Source of the DNA: Microbacterium sp. 1.5R
GTDB lineage: Bacteria; Actinomycetota; Actinomycetes; Actinomycetales; Microbacteriaceae
Length of the DNA stretch: 64,000 nt
NCBI RefSeq assembly: GCF_007667425.1
Contig: NZ_VDRC01000001.1
Span: 1,456,595 to 1,520,594, forward strand
Direction of reading: 5' to 3'
Shown here: one piece after another, positions 57,653-64,000 of the stretch
Position numbering within the stretch: position 1 is the first letter of the stretch
How the letters are laid out: each line of letters opens with the position of its first letter
Made by a program: the position numbers and the translations under genes
The notes under the pieces: generated by a model
What the model saw: only the letters and a program-made list of their open reading frames with translations
What the model was told of the DNA's origin: nothing
The model's database searches: none

Positions 57653-57667
57653 TCTGCTCTGAGCAGA
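57653..57667. promoter_or_regulatory. PopR-box-like inverted repeat upstream of the XRE regulator
   Basis: TCTGCT-CTG-AGCAGA is a perfect inverted repeat within a larger 19-bp palindrome (57651-57669, GTTCTGCTCTGAGCAGAAC). It lies 40 bp upstream of the XRE gene. It agrees with the TCTGCC-N3-GGCAGA site reported for Streptomyces PopR (from memory) except at the inner base of each half. A related site precedes the clpP operon at 59313-59327. Confidence 0.7.
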
Positions 57668-57707
57668 ACCGCTCGATGCCGCGCGAGCGGTCGGCGTACC
57701 GTGAGGC

Positions 57708-58046
57708 ATGGCCGACATCGTCCCGTTCCCCCGCGCCCCCCGTCCGACCGCGCCGGAGCCGCTCTGGCGAGAGCTGCTCGGCGACCAGCTGCGACGTCGT
57801 CGTCACGACCGGGCGGAGACGCTCACCGAGACCGCGGATCGCGCCGGCGTCTCGCCGCAGTACCTCTCGGAGGTGGAGCGCGGGCTGAAGGAGCCGTCGA
57901 GCGAGATGATCGCCGCGATCGCCGGGGCACTCGACACCTCGCTGATCGACCTCACGAGCGCCGTGGCCGACGATCTGCGGGAGACGGCTGCTCCGGCATC
58001 CGCTGCCGTCTCGGCCACCCGCGGCGCGTTCGCCCTCGCCGCCTGA
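57708..58046 (+). CDS. XRE regulator, PopR/ClgR-like, with ssrA-like C-terminus
   Basis: The 112-aa protein has an HTH of the ClgR/PopR type (QLRRRRHDRAETLTETADRA, then GVSPQYLSEVERGLKEPSSE) and ends RGAFALAA. The last four residues, ALAA, equal the end of the ssrA tag, which marks proteins for ClpXP. Actinobacterial ClgR and PopR also end in small hydrophobic/AA residues and are unstable, degraded by ClpP enzymes. It is convergent with a clpP operon (6 bp apart) and has a PopR-like box at its promoter. The inference is an activator of clpP genes whose own level is set by Clp proteolysis. Confidence 0.85.
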   Translation: MADIVPFPRAPRPTAPEPLWRELLGDQLRRRRHDRAETLTETADRAGVSPQYLSEVERGLKEPSSEMIAAIAGALDTSLIDLTSAVADDLRETAAPASAAVSATRGAFALAA

Positions 58047-58052
58047 TCGGAT

Positions 58053-58646
58053 TCACACCGTCCGCTCCCCCAGCACGGTGTCGACGAGGCCATAGTCGAG
58101 GGCGGCGGATGCCGTGAACACGCGGTCGCGGTCGGTGTCGGCCCGGAGATCGCCGACCGTGCGGCCGGTGTGCCTCGCGAGAATGGACTCCATGTCGGAC
58201 CGCACCCGCACCACCTCGTCGGCCGCGAGGATCAGGTCGGGAATCGCGCCACGCGACTGCCCGGCCGGCTGGTGCAGCACGATGCGCGCGTGAGTCAGGG
58301 CCGACCGCTGCCCGGGAGCACCTGCGGCCACGAGCAGCGCCGCAGGGCCGATCGCCTGACCGACGCACGTCGTCGCGATGGGGGGACGGATGTGGTGCAT
58401 CGTGTCGTAGATCGCCAGAGCCGCGCCGGGGTCGCCGCCCTCGCTGTTGACGTAGAACTGCACGGCCGATTCCGGACTGTCGGCGTCGAGGTGCAGCAGC
58501 TGGGCGATGAGCGCGTTCGCGACTCCCGCGTCGATGCCGGTGCCGAGGTAGATGACGCGCTCCGCGAGCAGGTGCGAGTAGACGTCCATGACGCGCTCTC
58601 CGCGCGGATGCTGCGCGATGACGTTCGGGATCGTGTAGCTGCTCAC
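58053..58646 (-). CDS. ClpP-like protein with the catalytic serine replaced by glycine
   Basis: The 197-aa protein matches ClpP over its whole length, for example FYVNSEGGDPGAALAIYDTM and RIVLHQPAGQSRGAI. The segment aligned with canonical VGQAASMGA reads VGQAIGPAALLV, so the nucleophile position is Gly100. His125 (in VLHQP) and Asp174 (in TDRDRVF) remain. It is therefore predicted to lack peptidase activity, like ClpR-type subunits, and may form mixed rings with its operon partner. Its ATG overlaps the upstream clpP stop (ATGA). Confidence 0.93.
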   Translation of the reverse strand: MSSYTIPNVIAQHPRGERVMDVYSHLLAERVIYLGTGIDAGVANALIAQLLHLDADSPESAVQFYVNSEGGDPGAALAIYDTMHHIRPPIATTCVGQAIGPAALLVAAGAPGQRSALTHARIVLHQPAGQSRGAIPDLILAADEVVRVRSDMESILARHTGRTVGDLRADTDRDRVFTASAALDYGLVDTVLGERTV

Positions 58647-59257
58647 GACGCCACCCCCAGACCGACCCGCGCACGCCGGCGCGGCATGACGTCGGCGACG
58701 GAGTCGAGGATGCCGTCGATGAAGCCGTAGTCCTGCGCCTCCCGTGCGGTGTACCAGCGGTCGTGGAGGGAGTCCTCGAAGATCCGCTCAGGCAACTGGC
58801 CCGTGTCGACGGCGATGAGCCCGAGCACGGTGTCGCGCATGTGGCGCAGGTCGCCGGCCTGGGTCTCGATCTCGACGGCCGAACCGCCGATGCCCGCCGA
58901 TCCCTGGTGCATGAGGATGCGCGCATGCGGCAGGGCCCGGCGCTTGCCCCTCGCGCCCGCGGAGAGCAGGAACTGACCGGCGCTGCAGGCGAGCCCGAGG
59001 GCCAGGGTCGAGACGTCGTTCGGGATCAGCGTCATGAGGTCGCGGATCGCGAGCATGGCGGGTACCGAGCCACCGGGGGAATGGATCCACAGGGCGATGT
59101 CGGTGGTCGGATCCTCGGCCGACAGCGTCAGCAGCTGCGTCATGAGCAGCGTGCCGTTGTCGTCGTCGAGGGCGCCGTGGAGCACGAGCACCCGCTCGTG
59201 GAACAGCGCGCGACGGGCCTCCGGCCCGAATTGCGGGATGGGGTTGTCTTCGCTCAT
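58643..59257 (-). CDS. clpP: ClpP protease subunit (catalytic triad intact)
   Basis: The 204-aa protein is ClpP-like, with LWIHSPGGSVPAMLAIRDLM at the start of the fold. The nucleophile is Ser92 in LGLACSAGQF, the His is His117 in ILMHQGSAG, and the acid Asp166 is in DSLHDRWYTAREA, so the triad is intact. There is no propeptide-like extension. It is the first gene of the operon and coupled to the serine-less subunit by ATGA. The pair probably forms a hetero-oligomeric accessory protease, as with non-essential ClpP pairs in other actinobacteria. Confidence 0.93.
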   Translation of the reverse strand: MSEDNPIPQFGPEARRALFHERVLVLHGALDDDNGTLLMTQLLTLSAEDPTTDIALWIHSPGGSVPAMLAIRDLMTLIPNDVSTLALGLACSAGQFLLSAGARGKRRALPHARILMHQGSAGIGGSAVEIETQAGDLRHMRDTVLGLIAVDTGQLPERIFEDSLHDRWYTAREAQDYGFIDGILDSVADVMPRRRARVGLGVAS

Positions 59258-59312
59258 GCCCCCAGCATCCGCCGCACTTCCGCGGCCCGCTCTGGAATCC
59301 GCCTCGGGCGGA

Positions 59313-59327
59313 TCCGCCGTGAGCAGA
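59313..59327. promoter_or_regulatory. PopR-box-like site upstream of the clpP operon
   Basis: The plus strand reads TCCGCC-GTG-AGCAGA; the transcribed side reads TCTGCT-CAC-GGCGGA. This matches TCTGCC-N3-GGCAGA at 10 of 12 positions, with the same 3-bp spacer as the site at 57653-57667. It is 56 bp upstream of the first clpP start, as expected for an activator site. Confidence 0.6.
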
Positions 59328-59416
59328 GCACCCCCGTGCCGACGCGCTGCGCGGGCGACATCCCGCGTCTCCCGCGCGTAACATCGCTGACTCACGACGG
59401 ACGTAGCCTCGACCGC

Positions 59417-59893
59417 ATGACGACGCAGCAGCAGACACCCGAGTGGCAGTGGTCGGAGGACGGCATCAACTTCCGCACCCGCAAATGGGTGCGTCCGGAG
59501 GACCTCAACGCCAACGGCTCGCTCTTCGGCGGCAGCCTGTTGAATTGGATCGACGAGGAGGCGGCGATCTACGCGATCGTCCAGCTCGGCAATTATCGCG
59601 CGGTCACGAAGCACATCTCCGAGATCACCTTCGAGGCCTCGGCCGTGCAGGGAGACCTCGTCGAGCTCGGACTGCAGGCGACGCACTTCGGCATCACGTC
59701 GCTCACGATGCGCGCGGTCGCCCGCAACATGATCACGCGCAAGCGCATCCTCACGATCGAGAAGATCGTGTTCGTGAGCCTGGACGAGAACGGCCGCCCG
59801 ACACCGCACGGCTACCGCGACATCACCTACAACCGCGACCGCATGCCGACGGAGCGACTGGCGACGGGGACGGTCCCGCTGCCCAAGCTCTGA
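59417..59893 (+). CDS. Acyl-CoA thioesterase, hotdog fold (YciA-like)
   Basis: The 158-aa protein is a single hotdog domain with the acyl-CoA thioesterase pattern: FRTRKWVRPEDLNANGSLFGGSLLNWIDEEAAIYA, where the Asn/Asp and Glu are the catalytic region, and HISEITFEASAVQGDLVELG. It hydrolyses acyl-CoA esters. It is divergent from the clpP operon; the intervening 159 bp contains the operon's PopR-like site. Confidence 0.88.
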   Translation: MTTQQQTPEWQWSEDGINFRTRKWVRPEDLNANGSLFGGSLLNWIDEEAAIYAIVQLGNYRAVTKHISEITFEASAVQGDLVELGLQATHFGITSLTMRAVARNMITRKRILTIEKIVFVSLDENGRPTPHGYRDITYNRDRMPTERLATGTVPLPKL

Positions 59894-59923
59894 GGGCGCT
59901 CGGCCGGTCCGCCCGCAGTGGCG

Positions 59924-60346
59924 TCAGCCGGCCAGCGCGGGGATGGAGCCCGTCGCCGGCGTCGACGTCGTCACAGCTCCGGCCGTCGTGGCGACGGCGC
60001 CCGTCTGCGCGTGGCCCGCCGCGGCCGTGATGCGCGCCGCGCGCGCCGTCGAGCGAGCGGGCTCCCCCGCGTCGACGATGCCGCGCACGACCGCCCCGAT
60101 GATGAGCAGGCCGACCAGCAGCGCGCCGGAGACGATGATCGGCATCCACTGATTCGCGAACGACGCGGCCAGACTCAGCACCGCGGCGGGGATCCACACC
60201 CCGACCGCACCGCCTGCGAGACCCCCCGCTCCGCGCATGACGGCGATCGCCGCGACCAGCGCGCACAACCCCGCCAGCACGGCCCCCACGATGCCGATCG
60301 GCACCAGAACCGATGCGAGCTCGCTTGCAACCCTCGATGATGTCAT
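59924..60346 (-). CDS. Small polytopic membrane protein
   Basis: The 140-aa protein starts MTSSRVASELASVLVPIGIV, has three or four helices (VGAVLAGLCALVAAIAV, VGVWIPAAVLSLAASF, IIVSGALLVGLLIIGAVVRG) and a Thr/Ala/Gly-rich C-terminal stretch (AVATTAGAVTTSTPATGSIP). I recognise no family. It is convergent with the thioesterase gene. Confidence 0.68.
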   Translation of the reverse strand: MTSSRVASELASVLVPIGIVGAVLAGLCALVAAIAVMRGAGGLAGGAVGVWIPAAVLSLAASFANQWMPIIVSGALLVGLLIIGAVVRGIVDAGEPARSTARAARITAAAGHAQTGAVATTAGAVTTSTPATGSIPALAG

Positions 60347-60448
60347 GACGCCCCCCGTCAGCGGTCCCTCCGCACTCTCAACAGTACGGACGCGGTGCGG
60401 CCGCGGCATCCCTCTGCAGGATGACGTTGCGCAATCTTGACTCGCCGT

Positions 60449-61927
60449 TCAGCGACGGGTCAGCCAGCCGAAGCGCGCGCCGCGCACCGTGCGGATGGGC
60501 TGGGTGACGACGGCATCCACCACCATCGATCCGTCGACGGGGCCGACGATGGCCATGGTCGACGTCTCGGTCGCCTCGACCGGGTCGACCTTGAGCATCG
60601 CGAGTCCGCGGTGCGCTCGGATGTAGGCCGGCACCAGCAGCACGATCGCACCCAGCCACGCGAGCGGATTGCTGAGCGCGACGCCCTCGAAGCCGATGAG
60701 CGAGCCGAGGATCACCGCGGCGCCGACGCGCATCACGAGCTCGATCACCCCGGTCACCGTGGGGACGAGCGTATGGCCGAGTCCCTGCAGCGCTCCGCGG
60801 AGGACGAACAGGATGCCGAGGGCCCAGTACCCGCATCCGTTGATGATGAGCATGAGGTGGGCGAGGTCGACCACCTCGTCGGCGTCGACCCCGTGACCGA
60901 CGAACAGCCGGACGAGCGGGGCGCCGAAGGCGATGATGACGACGCCGAGCAGCAGTCCGGCGCCGATCGCCATCCAGGTGCCCTCGATCACACCGCGACG
61001 GATGCGGTCGGGGCGGCGGCCGCCGAGGTTCTGCGCCGCGTACATCGACGCGGCGAGTCCCAGCGACGAGAGGAAGGCGACAGCGAGACCGTCGACACGG
61101 GATGCCGTCGTGTACGCCGCAACCGCATCGGATCCGAGCGTGTTCAGCGCGACCTGCACGGTCAGGGTGCCGATCGCGATGATCGACGCCTGAAAGCCCA
61201 TCGGCAGACCTAGCCGCAGGTGCTCGCGGACGTCGTCGCGGGTGACCCGCCAGTCGGCCGCACGCAGGTGCAGCATCGGGAGCCGGCGGCGCACGAACTC
61301 CAGGCACAACGCGACCGAGACGGCCTGCGCCACGACCGTCGCGAGCGCGGCGCCGCCCACACCCCAGTCGAGCGGGCCGACGAGGAGCACCACGAGTCCG
61401 ACGTTCAACGCGCACGAGACGGTGAGGAACACCAGCGGGGTGCGGGAGTCGCCGATCGCGCGGATGATCGCCGAGAGGTAGTTGAAGAACATCGTCGCGC
61501 TCGCGCCGAGGAAGCTGATCTGCGTGAAGATCGTCGCCTCGGGCAGGAGCTCGGCCGGCGTCTGCAGCAATTCGAGAAGGGGCCGCGAGATCAGGGGCGC
61601 GACGATCGTCAGCACCACGCTCGTGATGCCCGTGAGGATCACACCCGTCGCGACGGATCGGCGGACGCCGGGTGCGTCTCCGGCCCCGAACGCCTGCGCG
61701 ATCGGGATCGCGAACCCGGTGGTCAGGCCCCACGCGAAGCCGATGAGAAGGAAGAGCAGGCTGCCCGTCGCGCCGACGGCTGCGAGGGATGCCACGCCGA
61801 GCTGGCGGCCGACGACGACCGCGTCGGCGAACTGGTACATCTGCTGCACCACGTTGCCGATGAGCAGCGGGACGGAGAACGAGAGGATGACACGCCACGG
61901 GCGGCCCGTGGTGAGAGAGGTGGCCAT
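60449..61927 (-). CDS. MATE family efflux transporter
   Basis: The 492-aa protein has about 12 helices and MATE features: PLLIGNVVQQMYQFADAVVV in helix 1, GFAIPIAQAFGAGDAPGVRR, and the mirror-image second half with LVRLFVGHGVDADEVVDLA. It likely exports drugs or metabolites with Na+ or H+ antiport. The start at 61927 is preferred over the very long in-frame upstream frame, which lies antisense to the amino acid permease gene and has a non-membrane composition. The C-terminal 40 residues are a soluble tail. Confidence 0.9.
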   Translation of the reverse strand: MATSLTTGRPWRVILSFSVPLLIGNVVQQMYQFADAVVVGRQLGVASLAAVGATGSLLFLLIGFAWGLTTGFAIPIAQAFGAGDAPGVRRSVATGVILTGITSVVLTIVAPLISRPLLELLQTPAELLPEATIFTQISFLGASATMFFNYLSAIIRAIGDSRTPLVFLTVSCALNVGLVVLLVGPLDWGVGGAALATVVAQAVSVALCLEFVRRRLPMLHLRAADWRVTRDDVREHLRLGLPMGFQASIIAIGTLTVQVALNTLGSDAVAAYTTASRVDGLAVAFLSSLGLAASMYAAQNLGGRRPDRIRRGVIEGTWMAIGAGLLLGVVIIAFGAPLVRLFVGHGVDADEVVDLAHLMLIINGCGYWALGILFVLRGALQGLGHTLVPTVTGVIELVMRVGAAVILGSLIGFEGVALSNPLAWLGAIVLLVPAYIRAHRGLAMLKVDPVEATETSTMAIVGPVDGSMVVDAVVTQPIRTVRGARFGWLTRR

Positions 61928-62029
61928 GGGGAAGCGGCTCGCAGGACTGGGGAACGGATCGGGGGACCACCAGGATATCGAATCGATTCGGTGGAGCGGT
62001 ATCCCCGATCCGTGACTACGGTCGGTGGA

Positions 62030-63481
62030 ATGAGCACCGCGAAGCCCACAGCATCCGACCCCGGAGTCGGCGACGACGACCAGCACCTGCGGCGAGCGCT
62101 GAGCAACCGGCACATCCAGCTGCTGGCGATCGGCGGAGCCATCGGCACCGGCCTCTTCATGGGCAGCGGCAAGACGATCTCGGTCGCCGGCCCCTCGGTG
62201 ATCTTCGTCTACATGATCATCGGCTTCATGCTCTTCTTCGTCATGCGGGCGATGGGCGAGCTGCTGCTGTCGAACCTCAAGTACAAGTCGTTCAGCGACT
62301 TCGCCAGCGACCTGCTCGGCCCGTGGGCGGGGTTCTTCACCGGATGGACCTACTGGTTCTGCTGGGTGGTCACCGGCGTCGCCGACGTCATCGCGATCGC
62401 GGGGTACACGGACGCGCTGTTCCCCGGCATCCCGCTGTGGATTCCGGGTGTTCTCGTCGTGGTGATTCTGCTCGCGCTGAACCTGCCCACCGTCGCCGCC
62501 TTCGGCGAGATGGAGTTCTGGTTCGCGCTCATCAAGATCGTCGCGATCGTGGCGCTCATCGTCACAGGTCTCGTGATGATCGTCACCGGCTTCCAGCACG
62601 ACGCCGGGACCGCGAGCTTCGCGAACCTGTGGAACCACGGCGGCATGTTCCCGCACGGCTTCATGGGCTTCGTCGCCGGCTTCCAGATCGCGGTGTTCGC
62701 CTTCGTCGGTATCGAGCTCGTCGGCACGGCCGCGGCCGAGACCAAGGACCCCGAGCGCAACCTGCCGAAGGCGATCAACGCCATCCCCATCCGCATCCTG
62801 CTGTTCTACGTCGGCGCCCTCGTGATCCTCATGGCCGTCACGCCGTGGACCGAGTACGTCGCCGGCGAGAGCCCCTTCATCGCGATGTTCGCGCTCGCCG
62901 GACTCGGGATCGCCGCGACCGTGGTCAACCTCGTCGTACTCACCTCGGCGATGTCGAGCGCGAACTCCGGCATCTACTCGACCTCGCGCATGGTGTTCGG
63001 ACTCGCCAGAGACGGCGACGCCCCGCGACTGTTCGGCCGCCTGTCGAAGCGCCGAGTGCCGCAGAACGCGCTCTTCCTCTCCTGCATCCTGCTGCTCTCC
63101 GGCGTCGTTCTGCTCTACGCGGGCAAGGACATCGGCACGGCGTTCGACATGGTCACGACCGTCTCCGCCGTGTGCTTCATGTTCGTCTGGACGATTTTCC
63201 TGTTCAGCTACCTCGCCTACCGCCGCACCCGCCCCGAGAAGGCGGCGGCATCGACCTTCCGGATGCCGGGCGGCGTGTTCATGGTGTTCGTGGTGCTCGC
63301 GTTCTTCGTGTTCATCCTCTGGGCGCTGACGACGCAGCCCGACACGCTGACCGCGCTGCTCGTGACGCCGATCTGGTTCGCGCTTCTCGTGGTCGCGTGG
63401 CTGTTCGTGCGGAAGTCGCAGAACCACCTCGAGCGGCACGCCGCGCACATCGCGCATCTGCGGAGCGACTCCGCCGAGTAG
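62030..63481 (+). CDS. cycA: Amino acid permease, CycA-like (D-Ser/D-Ala/Gly type)
   Basis: The 483-aa protein is an APC-type amino acid transporter. It shows IQLLAIGGAIGTGLFMGSGK, the family's first helix, then AFVGIELVGTAAAETKDPER, typical of AAT/CycA permeases. About 12 transmembrane helices. CycA in other bacteria carries D-alanine, D-serine and glycine; this substrate is inferred from overall similarity only. It is divergent from the MATE gene; the 102-bp gap includes TATCGAATCGATTCG, a palindrome-like sequence. Confidence 0.88.
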   Translation: MSTAKPTASDPGVGDDDQHLRRALSNRHIQLLAIGGAIGTGLFMGSGKTISVAGPSVIFVYMIIGFMLFFVMRAMGELLLSNLKYKSFSDFASDLLGPWAGFFTGWTYWFCWVVTGVADVIAIAGYTDALFPGIPLWIPGVLVVVILLALNLPTVAAFGEMEFWFALIKIVAIVALIVTGLVMIVTGFQHDAGTASFANLWNHGGMFPHGFMGFVAGFQIAVFAFVGIELVGTAAAETKDPERNLPKAINAIPIRILLFYVGALVILMAVTPWTEYVAGESPFIAMFALAGLGIAATVVNLVVLTSAMSSANSGIYSTSRMVFGLARDGDAPRLFGRLSKRRVPQNALFLSCILLLSGVVLLYAGKDIGTAFDMVTTVSAVCFMFVWTIFLFSYLAYRRTRPEKAAASTFRMPGGVFMVFVVLAFFVFILWALTTQPDTLTALLVTPIWFALLVVAWLFVRKSQNHLERHAAHIAHLRSDSAE

Positions 63482-63544
63482 GGACGCGGCCGACGCACAG
63501 CACCGGGCGGATATCCTGGACGCCGCGGTCGCGGAAGGAGAGCG

Positions 63545-64000
63545 ATGTTCGACAGTCCGCTCTCGGCCTCGGCCTACGAGATCCTCGGCGTCGACCCTGA
63601 TGTCGCACACGACGAGTTGCGCCGCGCGTATCGCCTGAGGCTGCGGCAGTCGCACCCCGATACGGGCGGCGACGCGACGATCTTCATCCAGGTGCAGCGT
63701 GCGTGGGAGCTGATCGGCACCCCCGAGCTGCGTGCGGCCTACGACCGCCGCAGCGGCGTGCATCCCGGCATCCCCACGGATTCCGAGGAGTCGGGATGGC
63801 GCCCCCGTGCGGCCGCGCGCACCGACACCCGGCCGAAGGCGCGCTCGTACGGGCACCCCGGTGGGTGGCGTCGCGAGCGGTATCTGACCCTGATCCGGGA
63901 ATGGGCGGGATTCGGCGTCGAGGTGCCGGACCCCTACGACCCCGCACTCGTGCGCTCCGCCCCCCGTGAGCTGCGCCGCATGCTCGCCGACGCGCTGGCC
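63545..64000 (+). CDS. J-domain (DnaJ-like) protein, partial at 3' end
   Basis: The first 152 codons are in the window. The J domain occupies residues 8-70: AYEILGVDPDVAHDELRRAYR, then LRLRQSHPDTGGD with the HPD triad that stimulates DnaK ATPase, and AYDRR at its end. There is no Gly/Phe-rich or zinc-finger region so far; residues 75-110 are a linker and the rest may be a new helical domain. It is likely a DnaK cochaperone-like protein of unknown client. Confidence 0.88.
   Translation, partial: MFDSPLSASAYEILGVDPDVAHDELRRAYRLRLRQSHPDTGGDATIFIQVQRAWELIGTPELRAAYDRRSGVHPGIPTDSEESGWRPRAAARTDTRPKARSYGHPGGWRRERYLTLIREWAGFGVEVPDPYDPALVRSAPRELRRMLADALA

Noticed and set aside
60449..63856. A 1135-aa minus-strand frame that includes the MATE transporter
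   Set aside because: Only the part from 61927 downstream is membrane-protein sequence. The upstream 640 residues are antisense to the CycA-like permease and J-domain genes.
1..64000. tRNA, rRNA, transposase, integrase and phage genes
   Set aside because: No cloverleaf-like sequence, ribosomal RNA tract or recombinase motif was noticed on reading the gaps. A covariance-model tRNA search was not possible here.

Overview
The window is very GC-rich, gene-dense chromosomal DNA that looks like a Gram-positive actinobacterium of the family Microbacteriaceae, most likely Microbacterium or a close relative. The grounds are the strong G/C preference at third codon positions, many GTG starts, 1-4 nt start/stop overlaps, a fused CopD-CtaG copper protein, an actinobacterial DivIVA-type protein and LytR-CpsA-Psr protein, a DUF559/AbiEi-type protein, and a dispersed TTGAGCGAGC...GACGAAACGC repeat that I associate with this genus. 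I see no rRNA, tRNA, CRISPR array, transposase or phage module.

Layout. 0-13 kb is mostly housekeeping: a DeoR-type regulator, a GPP34 protein, an APC permease, CorA, a beta-lactamase-like lipoprotein, a DUF2470 protein next to heme oxygenase, a membrane esterase, a PIF1-like helicase and CopD-CtaG. 13-23.5 kb holds HU, a DUF559 gene between imperfect direct repeats, the zinc-free ribosomal proteins S14/L33/L28, a DNA glycosylase, and a zinc-homeostasis block (Fur/Zur-type repressor, a permease with its TIGR03943 partner, znuACB with a Zur-like box). 23.6-30 kb is an alpha-glucoside ABC transporter with a GH13 alpha-glucosidase and a divergent ROK regulator. 30-33.5 kb carries an LCP protein, a LysR regulator and a dipeptidase.

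33.5-40.8 kb is the most accessory-looking stretch. An intact 2'-5' RNA ligase-like gene and its frameshifted paralogue bracket hipBA with a palindromic operator, an XRE/MmyB-type regulator and a divergent redox cassette (alcohol dehydrogenase, cupin, carboxymuconolactone decarboxylase-like protein, SDR). Tiny basic genes around a perfect 40-nt palindrome follow. 40.9-45.6 kb encodes a 2-oxoacid dehydrogenase complex (E1 alpha, E1 beta, E2) and HisC. 45.7-53.2 kb has a CopG-Doc toxin-antitoxin pair, a holin-like protein, a WXG100-like/hydrolase pair, a phosphatase-purB-DivIVA operon (purB apparently starting at CTG), an MFS exporter and two membrane proteins. 53.5-64 kb has an unusual HTH regulator, a sulfurtransferase, a DMT transporter, RibA, MarR, a ClpP locus, a thioesterase, a MATE exporter, a CycA-like permease and the start of a J-domain protein.

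The most interesting part is 57.6-59.4 kb. It contains an XRE regulator ending in the ssrA-like residues ALAA, convergent with a two-gene clpP operon in which one ClpP has glycine where the catalytic serine belongs. TCTGC(Y)-N3-(R)GCAGA-type inverted repeats lie upstream of both transcription units. This resembles the Streptomyces PopR-ClpP3/P4 circuit, which I recall from the literature and did not look up.
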